The notes under the pieces are model-generated. The model searched no databases. It had not been told where the DNA came from and saw nothing but the letters and a program-made list of their open reading frames with translations. The position numbers and the translations under genes were made by a program. A stretch of 64,000 nucleotides of DNA from Salinivibrio sp. ES.052 (GTDB lineage Bacteria > Pseudomonadota > Gammaproteobacteria > Enterobacterales > Vibrionaceae). The stretch spans positions 1,706,251-1,770,250 of the forward strand of contig NZ_FSRI01000001.1 of NCBI RefSeq assembly GCF_900141775.1, read 5' to 3'. Positions 48,827-57,503 of this stretch are shown here, piece after piece (position 1 is the first letter of the stretch; each line of letters opens with the position of its first letter).

Positions 48827-49728
48827 AAGTTCATATTCTCTTGTTCTTTAGCCGCGGTAGCTAACATCCACTCGCGAAACGCGGTAATTCGGCCAGTATC
48901 CGCGTCTCTTTGTTGGCTGACTAAGTAAAAACCGTTGTCGCTCTTTAAAACCGGCTCGAAGGGTTGAACCAAGCGTCCAGAGGCTAATTCTGGTTGAGAG
49001 AGAACATTATTGCCTAGGGCAACACCCTGTCCATGCGCCGCCGCTTGCAACACCATCGACGAGTGGCTAAAAATAGGTCCGTGGTCAACGTTGATCGCAT
49101 GAAGTTGGTGCGCCTTCGCGAAGGCCTTCCATTCTTTACGAGATCGATCATGCAGTAGAATATGGTAAGCCAAATCCTCTGGAGTGTTTAGGGGGTGACC
49201 AGATTCCAATAACAGCGGTGAACAAACGGGCAGTAAACATTCCTGATATAACAAATCACAACGTAACCCCGTCCAATGCCCTCGCCCATAGTAAATGGCA
49301 ACGTCAACATCATCCGTTAATGATCCCTCCTCCAAATCAACCGCTTTTATCCGAACATCAATATCAGGATGTGCTTTATTAAAATCGGCTAAACGAGGCA
49401 CCAGCCATTGAATGGCAAAGCTCGGCGGCAAACTAATGGTTAAAGCCCCTTTTGCGCTGCGCTCCAAGACTTTATCCGTCGCATACGACAACTCGGAGAA
49501 AATGTCTTTAATATCAAGAAAATAGCCTTGACCTTCCTCCGTCAATAACAAAGAGCGATTACGACGACGGAACAGCTTCAAACCTAAGAACTCCTCTAAG
49601 GCTTTGATTTGATGACTCACCGCTGCTTGAGTCACAAATAATTCTTCTGCAGCACGGGTAAAACTCAAATGTCGTGCTGCCGCTTCAAAAACCCGAAGCG
49701 CATTGAGTGGGGGAAGACGCCTTGCCAT
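48823..49728 (-). CDS. gcvA: LysR-family regulator GcvA
   Basis: A 301-residue LysR protein: winged helix at residues 1-65 (PPLNALRVFEAAARHLSF, helix-turn-helix TRAAEELFVTQAAVSHQ), then a type 2 periplasmic-binding-protein fold that senses glycine or purines in the family. GcvA activates the glycine cleavage operon and the sRNA gene gcvB. The diverging GcvB gene next door and the downstream ygdD-rlmM synteny support the assignment over other LysR proteins. Confidence 0.93.
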   Translation of the reverse strand: MARRLPPLNALRVFEAAARHLSFTRAAEELFVTQAAVSHQIKALEEFLGLKLFRRRNRSLLLTEEGQGYFLDIKDIFSELSYATDKVLERSAKGALTISLPPSFAIQWLVPRLADFNKAHPDIDVRIKAVDLEEGSLTDDVDVAIYYGRGHWTGLRCDLLYQECLLPVCSPLLLESGHPLNTPEDLAYHILLHDRSRKEWKAFAKAHQLHAINVDHGPIFSHSSMVLQAAAHGQGVALGNNVLSQPELASGRLVQPFEPVLKSDNGFYLVSQQRDADTGRITAFREWMLATAAKEQENMNL

Positions 49729-49756
49729 ATGCTGACACCTCTATTCATTAATTTTT

Positions 49757-49812
49757 CTAATCATTGGCATTATAAATTGTCGATTGCTGATATACCAGTA
49801 ACCCCCTATAGT
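49757..49812 (+). promoter_or_regulatory. gcvB promoter and GcvA-type site
   Basis: -35 TTGCTG (49784-49789) and -10 TATAGT (49807-49812) with a 17-bp spacer predict a start near 49819. CTAAT, the core of known E. coli GcvA sites, lies at 49757-49761, between gcvA and the gcvB promoter. Confidence 0.6.
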
Positions 49813-49818
49813 TCACCC

Positions 49819-49996
49819 CGCATCCACTTGTGACGTCTCTCTATTTAGACTGTTTCCGTGGTTGCGATGTTGTGTTTGCATTTGTCTAACACTGGTTAGA
49901 CAGGTAGTCGTATCTACCACTTTTAACTTCCTGTATTTTGACATTGTCTGTCATTACATATTTGTTGGCACTGAGCTTAGCTCAGTGCTTTTTTTT
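49819..49996 (+). ncRNA. gcvB: GcvB small regulatory RNA
   Basis: A roughly 178-nt RNA divergent from gcvA. It has the family's G/U-rich seed region R1 (TGGTTGCGATGTTGTGTTTG, about 49859-49878), a following TCTAACACTGGTTAGA hairpin, the second conserved block CTTCCTGTATTTTGACATTG with TGTCTGTC, and a terminator GCACTGAGC/GCTCAGTGC (49968-49976 with 49980-49988) with eight T residues. GcvB with Hfq represses many amino acid and peptide transporter mRNAs. The 5' end is inferred from the promoter; the other parts are read directly. Short frames across it are not genes. Confidence 0.9.
49968..49996 (+). terminator. gcvB terminator
   Basis: Nine-base-pair perfect stem, 3-nt loop, T8 tract; it isolates csdA from gcvB transcription. 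Confidence 0.93.
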
Positions 49997-50078
49997 GTCC
50001 GATTTTCGGCTAAAACATCTAACAAGCTTGAGTTACTCCTGCGAGATAGCGATCATAAGCAGGATTTCATTTCGGACG

Positions 50079-51296
50079 ATGACTATGACAGACGGTTTTG
50101 ATCCCTATGCCTTACGTGCCCAGTTCCCTGCGTTTAACACCCCTGACTGGGTATATTTAGACAGTGCCGCCACTGCGCAAAAGCCGCTAATGGTTATTGA
50201 CGCTATTTGTCAAAGCTACATGGCACCAGTGGCCAATGTTCACCGTGGTCAGCACCAGGCCTCTCTCTCCACGACGGCGCAATTTGAGCAAGCAAGGCGC
50301 GATGTTGCCCATTTCATTGACGCCAACCCGAGCGATATCATCTGGACACGTGGCACCACGGAAGCGATCAATCTGCTCGCCTACAGCCTGAGCCACACCC
50401 TAACTGCGCACGATCAAATCCTTGTTAGCGAAATGGAGCACCATGCTAATTTGATCCCTTGGCAACTAATGGCACAGCGCACGGGTGCGCAGCTCGTCAA
50501 GATCCCCTGTTGTACCAGCTCGGGGGGATTGAACTGGGAGGCTTATCAGCAAGCCTTAAATACCAACACCCGTATTGTCGCGATCAGTCATGTCAGCAAC
50601 GTCACAGGGACCCGTCACCCGATCGAGAAAATGACCGCACTCGCGCATCGTTATGGTGCAACTGTGATCATTGATGGTGCGCAAGGGATCGTCCACGAGC
50701 CTATCAGTATGCAGACACTAGACGCAGACTATTATGTTTTCTCCGGTCACAAGCTCTATGGTCCCACCGGCATTGGCGTTCTGTATGGAAAACCGGAGGC
50801 ACTTGGCGCGCTCGCGCCTTTTCATGGCGGAGGAAAAATGATCTCAGAGGTCACATTTGACAGCCACACCCTAGCACCGATCCCAGCACGTTTCGAAGCT
50901 GGAACGCCAAATACGGCGGGAGCCATAGGCCTTGCGGTCGCTATTAACTGGCTAAAATCACAAGATAACCAGGCCATTCATACACACTTAACCGCTTGCT
51001 ATCATCAGCTGATTGATGCCTTAAAGGCACGGCCTCAAATCACCCTCATTGCGCCTCAAGCGACAAGTACCATGGTGTCTTTTGTAGTCCAAAACGAGCA
51101 CCATTCTGATGTCGCGGAACTTCTGAGCCAACAAGGTATCGCAGTACGCTCGGGCCACCATTGCGCTCATCCTTTTCTCAAAGCATTAGGCATAGACGGG
51201 ACAATCCGAGTCTCTTTAGCCGCCTATAATACGCAGGAGGATGTTGAATGCTTCATTGTCGCGTTAGACAAAGCGCTTGCTCTTTTAGATAGTTAA
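50079..51296 (+). CDS. csdA: cysteine desulfurase CsdA
   Basis: A 405-residue class V PLP enzyme (E. coli CsdA 401) that moves sulfur from cysteine to an active-site cysteine persulfide for iron-sulfur cluster or tRNA sulfur pathways. The PLP lysine is in YYVFSGHKLYGPTGIG, and the catalytic cysteine in RSGHHCAHPFLKALG. EMEHHANLIPWQ carries the cofactor-stacking His. I start at ATG 50079 (ATGACTATG; the second ATG at 50085 is an alternative); the open frame extends 47 codons further through the GcvB terminator and is not coding there. Confidence 0.93.
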   Translation: MTMTDGFDPYALRAQFPAFNTPDWVYLDSAATAQKPLMVIDAICQSYMAPVANVHRGQHQASLSTTAQFEQARRDVAHFIDANPSDIIWTRGTTEAINLLAYSLSHTLTAHDQILVSEMEHHANLIPWQLMAQRTGAQLVKIPCCTSSGGLNWEAYQQALNTNTRIVAISHVSNVTGTRHPIEKMTALAHRYGATVIIDGAQGIVHEPISMQTLDADYYVFSGHKLYGPTGIGVLYGKPEALGALAPFHGGGKMISEVTFDSHTLAPIPARFEAGTPNTAGAIGLAVAINWLKSQDNQAIHTHLTACYHQLIDALKARPQITLIAPQATSTMVSFVVQNEHHSDVAELLSQQGIAVRSGHHCAHPFLKALGIDGTIRVSLAAYNTQEDVECFIVALDKALALLDS

Positions 51297-51315
51297 TCGT
51301 TTAGTAGGATAAATA

Positions 51316-51741
51316 ATGTCATTACCTAACCACCCTTTTGGCACCGAACTGGATCAATCGACTGTTGCTACGGTGCTGACACAACACACAAGTTGGGAAG
51401 ATAAATACCGACAGCTTATTCTCTGGGGAAAGCAACTCCCAACCTTTACCGACGAACAAAAGCAGGTAGCCAGTCCGGTTAGCGGATGTGAAAGTGACGT
51501 CTGGCTTTTACATCAATCGGTCGACGATATGCATTACTTCGCTGCCGATTCAAATGCGCGCATAGTTAAAGGCTTATTAGCGGTAGTGCTGGCTTGCGTC
51601 CACGGCCAAACGCGCGACTCTATTCGTGTACTCAATTTGAACCATTTTTTTCAGCAAACGGGATTGTCGCACCATTTAAGTGAGTCAAGGGCAAACGGTT
51701 TGCACGCCATCGTGCAGCATATACATCAAATCACGCAGTAG
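51316..51741 (+). CDS. csdE: sulfur acceptor protein CsdE
   Basis: A 141-residue SufE-family protein that accepts sulfane sulfur from CsdA. The acceptor cysteine is Cys58 in SPVSGCESDVWL. It follows csdA by 19 nt with an AGGA ribosome site. In E. coli the next genes are tcdA and mltA; here tcdA is 5.8 kb away, beyond the PHB operon. Confidence 0.93.
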   Translation: MSLPNHPFGTELDQSTVATVLTQHTSWEDKYRQLILWGKQLPTFTDEQKQVASPVSGCESDVWLLHQSVDDMHYFAADSNARIVKGLLAVVLACVHGQTRDSIRVLNLNHFFQQTGLSHHLSESRANGLHAIVQHIHQITQ

Positions 51742-52270
51742 CATACTGCCACTTATGGTGGCCACCTACTGAACCCATACATAGTAGCGGTGGCCTCCAG
51801 CTCATTCAGCAACCAATAGATTGATTATCAACCAAAATTGTCTATATAAAGATACAAAAAAACAAACCGCTAACACGATCCCCCCCTTCTCTCTCTCCAT
51901 TTCAACACCTTATCAGCCCTTACCGCCCCACACTTAAATTAACGCAAATTAAACATAACAAAACAAATTATTAACAATGGGTTGCATTATTACCCGTCAA
52001 ACTTGACCTGGATCCCGAATGCGTAACCGAAGTCTTTTATACTTTGCGTATTCGTCTAGATTCGTTAGCTTAGAAGCAGGCAGTCATAAAAGGGTCACAC
52101 CAATAAGTTAGTCTGCCTAACAATATCGGCAGCATGATTATTTAAGTATTGGCACAAGTCTTGCTGCTGTTATCAAATAACAAGGATGACTGTAATTCTG
52201 GCTTGAGTGGTTCCAGATGCGGCTTCAGGCATCTCGTAAAGTTTGCTTGTTGTAGTGAATGGAGTCATAG
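51742..52270 (+). other. long regulatory gap upstream of the PHB operon
   Basis: No gene in this 529-nt interval. It holds an imperfect stem-loop after csdE (GGCCACC near 51763 with GGTGGCC near 51790), a very A/T-rich, nearly G-free stretch (about 51820-51975), an AGGCAG...CTGCCT repeat pair (52078-52118), a sigma-54 promoter motif (52150-52165), and a leader of about 95 nt with a small hairpin AGATGC/GCATCT (52215-52234). Confidence 0.7.
52150..52165 (+). promoter_or_regulatory. sigma-54 (RpoN) promoter of the PHB operon
   Basis: TGGCACAAGTCTTGCT matches the -24/-12 consensus TGGCAC-N5-TTGCW at every defined base with exact spacing. Transcription would start near 52176, leaving a 95-nt leader before phaB. 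Sigma-54 needs an AAA+ enhancer-binding activator, which fits a long upstream gap. Confidence 0.75.
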
Positions 52271-53011
52271 ATGAAAAAACTGGCATTAGTAACTGGCGCC
52301 AAAGGCGGCATCGGCTCAGCGATCACCGAAAAATTAGTTCAGGATGATTATCGCGTCATCGCTACGCACTTCACAGGCGGTGCGGAGTGCGCAAAAGAGT
52401 GGTTCGACGAAAAAGGGTTCAACCAAGACCAAGTGCTCTTGTTCGAGCTTGATGTCACTGACACAGAGCAGTGCGCCACACGCATTGCTGAGCTTCTTAG
52501 AGAAGAAGGTACTGTCGATGTACTCGTGAACAATGCGGGCATTACCCGCGACAGTGTCTTTAAAAAGATGGATGCCGCACAGTGGCATGACGTCATTAAT
52601 ACCAATCTCAATAGCCTCTTTAACGTCACTCAACCCCTCTTCGCTGCTATGTGCGAAAAAGGGGGAGGACGTATCATTAATATCTCATCCGTCAATGGTC
52701 AAAAAGGCCAATTTGGGCAAGCCAACTATGCCGCGGCCAAAGCAGGCATGATGGGCTTTAGTAAGTCACTTGCCGCTGAAGGGGCACGTGCAGGCGTTAC
52801 GGTTAACGTTGTCGCCCCTGGTTACACGGCAACACCGATGGTGACGGCCATGCGCGAGGAGGTGCTGGAATCAATCACCAACCAAATCCCAATGAAACGC
52901 CTGGCGAAACCAGAAGAAATTGCAGCATCGGTGGCTTACTTAGCAAGCGATGCGGGTGCGTATATCACAGGTGAAACGCTGTCGGTCAACGGCGGCCTGT
53001 ACATGCAATAA
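52271..53011 (+). CDS. phaB: acetoacetyl-CoA reductase
   Basis: A 246-residue short-chain dehydrogenase reducing acetoacetyl-CoA to (R)-3-hydroxybutyryl-CoA with NADPH. The cofactor motif is LVTGAKGGIGSAI (TGxxxGIG), NNAG follows at about residues 88-91, and the catalytic Ser/Tyr/Lys are in INISSVNGQKGQFGQANYAAAK. The pattern ending TGETLSVNGGLYM is typical of PhaB. It is the first gene of phaB-phaA-phaP-phaC, behind the sigma-54 motif. Confidence 0.93.
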   Translation: MKKLALVTGAKGGIGSAITEKLVQDDYRVIATHFTGGAECAKEWFDEKGFNQDQVLLFELDVTDTEQCATRIAELLREEGTVDVLVNNAGITRDSVFKKMDAAQWHDVINTNLNSLFNVTQPLFAAMCEKGGGRIINISSVNGQKGQFGQANYAAAKAGMMGFSKSLAAEGARAGVTVNVVAPGYTATPMVTAMREEVLESITNQIPMKRLAKPEEIAASVAYLASDAGAYITGETLSVNGGLYMQ

Positions 53012-53026
53012 ATCAAGGATAGATTG

Positions 53027-54238
53027 ATGGAACGCATTTTTATTGTGGCGGCAAAACGTACCGCCATCGGTGCCTTTTTAGGCACACTCAAAGATGTCCC
53101 AACCGGACAACTCGCAGCACACGCGATAAAAGGTGCATTAGCAGAAAGCACACTAAGCGGTGAGGTCATTGACGAAGTTATTGTGGGTAACGTCGTCAGC
53201 GCCGGACAAGGAATGGGCATCGGCCGTCAAGCGGCGATCTATGCCGATATCCCTGCACATGTTCCAGCCTACTCGATCAATATGGTCTGTGGCAGTGGCA
53301 TGAAAAGCATTATGGACGGGGTTACCCATATCCGTGCTGGTGATGCTCAACTGGTAGTCGCTGCCGGGGTAGAGAACATGTCACAAATTCCATTTGCAGC
53401 CGCTGGGAATCTGCGTACCGGGCAAAAGATGGGTGACGTTGCCATGAAAGATTTACTCATCAATGACGGCCTCACTGATGTGTACAATCAATATCATATG
53501 GGCGTCACCGCAGAAAACGTCGCGAAAGAAGTCGGCATCAGCCGTGAGCAGCAAGACCAGTTCGCCTTGCAAAGCCAACAAAAAGCAGTGGCGGCGATAG
53601 AAGCCGGCCGCTTTAAAGATGAAATAACCCCCGTCGACATCAAGCAGCGTAAGCAAACCATAACCTTTAATACCGATGAGTATCCGAAGACAAACGCTAC
53701 ACTCGATGGCCTAAGCAAATTACGACCCGCTTTCGACAAAGAAGGCACGGTAACCGCCGGTAACGCGTCTGGGATTAACGATGGCGCGAGTGCTGTCATC
53801 TTGGCGTCGGAATCAGCCGTCAACAAACATGGACTGACCCCGTTGGCAGAAGTGACCGCCTATGCGCAACACGGCGTTGATCCAAGCGTGATGGGTCTAG
53901 GGCCTGTCGGCGCGGTCAATACAGCCCTCGATAAAGCAAACCTCTCCCTCGATCAGATAGATTTGTTTGAACTCAACGAGGCGTTTGCCGCACAAGCGCT
54001 CGGCGTGATTCATCAATTAGCTGACCACCACAATACATCCCCAGATACCATCTTGGCACGTGCCAATGTTAATGGCGGTGCTATTGCACTGGGTCACCCT
54101 CTCGGGGCCTCAGGCAACAGAATTGTGGTGACCTTGCTACACGAGCTAACGCGAAGAGGCGAAACCCACGGCGTCGCTTCTTTGTGCATTGGCGGCGGTA
54201 TGGGTACAGCTTTGGTTATTAAGCGTACACAAGCATAA
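53027..54238 (+). CDS. phaA: acetyl-CoA acetyltransferase (beta-ketothiolase)
   Basis: A 403-residue thiolase condensing two acetyl-CoA into acetoacetyl-CoA. Catalytic residues: Cys88 in SINMVCGSGMKS, His357 in GGAIALGHPLGASGNR and Cys387 in SLCIGGGMG. The gene starts at ATG 53027, 15 nt after phaB, with AAGGAT upstream. Degradative roles are possible for this family, but position inside the PHB operon points to biosynthesis. Confidence 0.93.
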   Translation: MERIFIVAAKRTAIGAFLGTLKDVPTGQLAAHAIKGALAESTLSGEVIDEVIVGNVVSAGQGMGIGRQAAIYADIPAHVPAYSINMVCGSGMKSIMDGVTHIRAGDAQLVVAAGVENMSQIPFAAAGNLRTGQKMGDVAMKDLLINDGLTDVYNQYHMGVTAENVAKEVGISREQQDQFALQSQQKAVAAIEAGRFKDEITPVDIKQRKQTITFNTDEYPKTNATLDGLSKLRPAFDKEGTVTAGNASGINDGASAVILASESAVNKHGLTPLAEVTAYAQHGVDPSVMGLGPVGAVNTALDKANLSLDQIDLFELNEAFAAQALGVIHQLADHHNTSPDTILARANVNGGAIALGHPLGASGNRIVVTLLHELTRRGETHGVASLCIGGGMGTALVIKRTQA

Positions 54239-54295
54239 ACGGACACTTGCGACCTTGGGTAAAACACCCAGAACAACACTATCAGGAGATACACC

Positions 54296-54643
54296 ATGTA
54301 CACAGATATGTTTAAAGCGTTTTCTGAGCAATCTGAGAAAGCTCTGGCTCCCTATGTAAATTTCAACAAGCTAGTAGCCAAGAATGTCGAGACGCTCACC
54401 GAGCTGCAAATGAACGCAATGCGGACTTACAGCTCGTTGGGCCTTGAGCAGATGAAAGCCGCTAGCGAAGTGAAAGATGTCACCAGCATGACGTCTTTTA
54501 GCAGCCAGCAACTGGCAGCACTGACCAAGCTCTCTCAGCAAATGATGGATGACAGCACCAAGCTGCAAAACATCGCGAAAGAGTTCAAAGAAGACATCGA
54601 CAAAATCACGGCTGAAAACATGAAAGCCGGCACCCCAGCGTAA
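54296..54643 (+). CDS. phaP: phasin (PHA granule-associated protein)
   Basis: A 115-residue amphipathic helical protein of the phasin family, which coats polyhydroxyalkanoate granules and controls their size. No Pro or Gly breaks occur over most of its length; the pattern LVAKNVETLTELQMNAMRTY fits the phasin_2 type. It has a strong AGGAGA ribosome site and lies between phaA and phaC, separated from phaC by a hairpin. Confidence 0.9.
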   Translation: MYTDMFKAFSEQSEKALAPYVNFNKLVAKNVETLTELQMNAMRTYSSLGLEQMKAASEVKDVTSMTSFSSQQLAALTKLSQQMMDDSTKLQNIAKEFKEDIDKITAENMKAGTPA

Positions 54644-54664
54644 AGGCAGGGTTAGTGCACTATC

Positions 54665-54690
54665 GCCTGCTACTCACCGTAGCAGGCCTT
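54665..54690 (+). terminator. hairpin between phaP and phaC
   Basis: Perfect stem GCCTGCTA/TAGCAGGC (54665-54672 with 54680-54687), 7-nt loop, followed by CTTTATAG. The U tract is short, so partial termination or 3'-end protection is more likely than a full stop. Confidence 0.6.
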
Positions 54691-54722
54691 TATAGTGCTT
54701 ATCCGATCAAGAGGGCAAGACT

Positions 54723-56546
54723 ATGTTTCATCACTTCTTTTCGGACTACCTTGCCAGGCTGCAAGAACAAAACCAGCAATGGTGGCAGGATCTTGAGCAG
54801 GGCAAGGCAGCCGTAGACACACCGTTTAACCAAGCCATGCAGGAAGTTAGCCTGCAAGACACTGCTCAGTTGCTGGAAGGAGCGGCTCAACAGCCCGCTG
54901 CGCTTCTACAAGTACAGATGCAGTGGTGGGAACAACAGATGCAAATCTGGCAAAACGCCATGCTCGCCCGTGATAATACGGAAGAGGTGGTTAGCGAAGG
55001 TAGTGACGATAAACGTTTCAAGGACAAAGCTTGGCAGGAAGATGTCCTCTATAACTTTATCAAACAGTCCTATCTACTATTTGGACGGACCTACATGGAA
55101 ACGATCGAAGCCATCGAAGGCCTCGATGATAAAACCCGTGAGCGTTTGTCCTTTTTCTCTCGCCAAGCCATTAATGCCATGGCACCCAGCAACTATATAG
55201 CGACCAACCCTGAACTGTTGAAAATGACGTTAGACTCACAAGGCGAGAATTTGCTGCGGGGGATGGAACAGTTAAAACAGGATATGGAGTCAAGCGCAGA
55301 TATTCTGAAAGTGCGCATGACTAACAATAACGCGTTCCGTGTCGGTGATGATGTCGCGAATACCCCCGGGGACGTTGTTTATAAAAATGAGCTTTTTGAG
55401 CTGATTCAATATCGTCCAGTGACCGAAAAGGTCAATGCCACGCCCGTGTTAGTGGTGCCTCCTTTCATCAACAAGTATTACATTCTCGACTTGCGCGAGA
55501 AAAACTCACTGGTTCGTTGGTTAGTTGAGCAAGGGCACACGGTGTTCTTGATGTCTTGGCGCAACCCTTCCGCTGAACAGGCTGAGATTGGCTTCGAAGA
55601 CTATGTCACACAAGGGACAGTCAAAGCAGTCAGTGCCATCGAAGATATTACCGGCCAATCGCAAATAAATGGCGTTGGCTACTGTATTGGCGGAACCGTA
55701 TTAGCTTGCACTATTGCTTACTATTCCGCCAAACGCATGAAAGCACGCATCAAGTCAGCGAGTTTCTTTACTACTCTACTCGACTTCTCACAACCTGGAG
55801 AGATTGGGGCGTACATTAATGATAGCCTGATCCGTGCGATAGAGGCGCAAAATACTGCGCGAGGCTATATGGATGGCCGCTCTTTGAGCGTGACCTTTAG
55901 CTTGCTGCGCGAGAATAGTTTGTACTGGAACTATTACATTGAGAATTACCTTAAAGGCAATAGCCCCGTCGACTTTGACTTGCTGTATTGGAACAGTGAC
56001 AGCACCAACGTCGCTGCGAAAACGCATAACTTTATTTTGCGTGACCTGTACCTTGAAAATAAACTGGTGCAAGACAAAGGCGTGAAAGTGGGTGGCGTCT
56101 GGATTGATCTCAACAAGATAAAAGTGCCTAGCTATTTCATCTCAACCAAAGAAGATCATATTGCTCTGTGGCAAGGCACTTATCGTGGTGCATTGAATGT
56201 TGGTGGCAATAAAACCTTCGTGTTAGGTGAATCAGGCCATATTGCAGGGATCGTTAACCATCCAGTCAAGAAAAAGTACGGCTTTTGGACCAATGATCAT
56301 CTTGCTGATACTGCTGACGAATGGCTGGAAGGCGCGTCTCACCACACAGGCTCATGGTGGACACATTGGGAAAAATGGCTACGTAGCTATAGTCCTGAAG
56401 AGCAAGTCGACCCTTACTCAATAGGGTCAGACAATTACCCAACCCTTTACGTCGCGCCGGGTGAGTATGTTCGTCAAGTCCTCCCGATAAAATCTGACAC
56501 AGAACAAAATAAAGCTGATCCAGAGCGAGTCGAAGAAGAAGCTTAA
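54723..56546 (+). CDS. phaC: class I poly(3-hydroxyalkanoate) synthase
   Basis: A 607-residue polymerase that links (R)-3-hydroxyacyl-CoA units into PHB on granules. The N-terminal domain (1-200) is followed by an alpha/beta hydrolase core with lipase-like box GYCIGG carrying the catalytic Cys321; Asp478 (STKEDHIALW) and His506 (GESGHIAGIV) complete the triad. Length and the absence of an adjacent phaE or phaR partner indicate a class I enzyme preferring short chains. It is the last gene of the operon and is followed by a strong terminator. Confidence 0.95.
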   Translation: MFHHFFSDYLARLQEQNQQWWQDLEQGKAAVDTPFNQAMQEVSLQDTAQLLEGAAQQPAALLQVQMQWWEQQMQIWQNAMLARDNTEEVVSEGSDDKRFKDKAWQEDVLYNFIKQSYLLFGRTYMETIEAIEGLDDKTRERLSFFSRQAINAMAPSNYIATNPELLKMTLDSQGENLLRGMEQLKQDMESSADILKVRMTNNNAFRVGDDVANTPGDVVYKNELFELIQYRPVTEKVNATPVLVVPPFINKYYILDLREKNSLVRWLVEQGHTVFLMSWRNPSAEQAEIGFEDYVTQGTVKAVSAIEDITGQSQINGVGYCIGGTVLACTIAYYSAKRMKARIKSASFFTTLLDFSQPGEIGAYINDSLIRAIEAQNTARGYMDGRSLSVTFSLLRENSLYWNYYIENYLKGNSPVDFDLLYWNSDSTNVAAKTHNFILRDLYLENKLVQDKGVKVGGVWIDLNKIKVPSYFISTKEDHIALWQGTYRGALNVGGNKTFVLGESGHIAGIVNHPVKKKYGFWTNDHLADTADEWLEGASHHTGSWWTHWEKWLRSYSPEEQVDPYSIGSDNYPTLYVAPGEYVRQVLPIKSDTEQNKADPERVEEEA

Positions 56547-56567
56547 CGGTTCTCTCATTCGTGACTC

Positions 56568-56613
56568 AAAGTGACGCCCTTACTAGTAACAGCTAGGTGG
56601 CGTCACTTTTTTA
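56568..56613 (+). terminator. terminator of the PHB operon
   Basis: An 11-bp stem AAAGTGACGCC/GGCGTCACTTT (56568-56578 with 56599-56609) with a 20-nt loop and a T run, 21 nt after the phaC stop. Confidence 0.9.
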
Positions 56614-56665
56614 TTTTAAGTGCACTATACTCAAATGCATCACAGAGCAACGGCACGGGGGCAAC

Positions 56666-57430
56666 ATGGAAAAGACCTGGCACTGGCTGTTATTAGTGCT
56701 TTTTTTCATTCCTATAGCTATACAAGCACACACACTTCGCCTCACATCCGGTGAATATGCTCCTTTTATCTCTCAGAGTATTTCTGGTGGAGGCCCCATT
56801 ACAGAAATTGTCATGCAAACCGCACAAGAAGCCGACTTTGATGTGTCATTGGGCTATTTCCCTTGGCATGAATCGATGAGTCTTGCTCAGCAAGGAAAGT
56901 GGGATGGCACCATAGGTTGGGCATATACGCCCGAGCGTGCAGATAATTTTATCTATTCCGACCCTATTTATACCGAAAGTGTCGGCTTTTTCCATCTCAC
57001 CACGCTTGATTTTGATTGGCAGTTACCGCGTGACCTCGATGGACTATCGATAGGTGTAACAAAAGGCTTTATCGACGTCAAAGCTTTAGAAGAGCTACAA
57101 AAGTCCGGTATTGATGTGAAGATTCAAGAGTTTCTCGAAGAGAAAAATAAGATTAATGCCCTGCTCAACCGCCAAATCGATGTGGCACTAGGTAACTTGG
57201 ATGTACTCAAAAAAGTCATCGCTCAGCATGTTGCTTCCTCGGAGCAACAACGCTTAGTTCACCACCCTCGTCCAATGCGGATCACTCCTTTGTATGTCTT
57301 GTTTAGTCGCGCAAACAAGTCAGGTTATGATAATGCCGCCCGCTTTAATAAAGCGCTCCGACAGCTAAAAGCGGATGGTCGGTATCAATCCATTTGGAGC
57401 AAGTTTAGAAACACCCTGTACACCGATTAG
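56666..57430 (+). CDS. periplasmic solute-binding protein, SBP_bac_3 type
   Basis: A 254-residue secreted protein with a signal peptide (1-21, WLLLVLFFIPIAIQA, cleavage before HTLRL) and the type 2 binding-protein fold used for polar amino acids and related ligands (GWAYTPERADNFIYSDPIY, then LNRQIDVALGNLDVLKKVI). No permease or ATPase is next to it, so it could be an orphan binding protein or a sensor. ATG 56666 is chosen because the signal peptide begins there; the frame extends upstream into the phaC terminator. Confidence 0.8.
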   Translation: MEKTWHWLLLVLFFIPIAIQAHTLRLTSGEYAPFISQSISGGGPITEIVMQTAQEADFDVSLGYFPWHESMSLAQQGKWDGTIGWAYTPERADNFIYSDPIYTESVGFFHLTTLDFDWQLPRDLDGLSIGVTKGFIDVKALEELQKSGIDVKIQEFLEEKNKINALLNRQIDVALGNLDVLKKVIAQHVASSEQQRLVHHPRPMRITPLYVLFSRANKSGYDNAARFNKALRQLKADGRYQSIWSKFRNTLYTD

Positions 57431-57503
57431 TCTTGTCCGACACGACGTTGGCATAATGGATACTGGGCAGGTGACGTGATACGCGCTTTCTTGACTCTCA
57501 ACG

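Noticed and set aside
49862-50101. 79-codon frame between gcvA and csdA, and the upstream extension of csdA to 49938
   Set aside because: Both run across GcvB and its terminator; the csdA family start aligns with about 50079.
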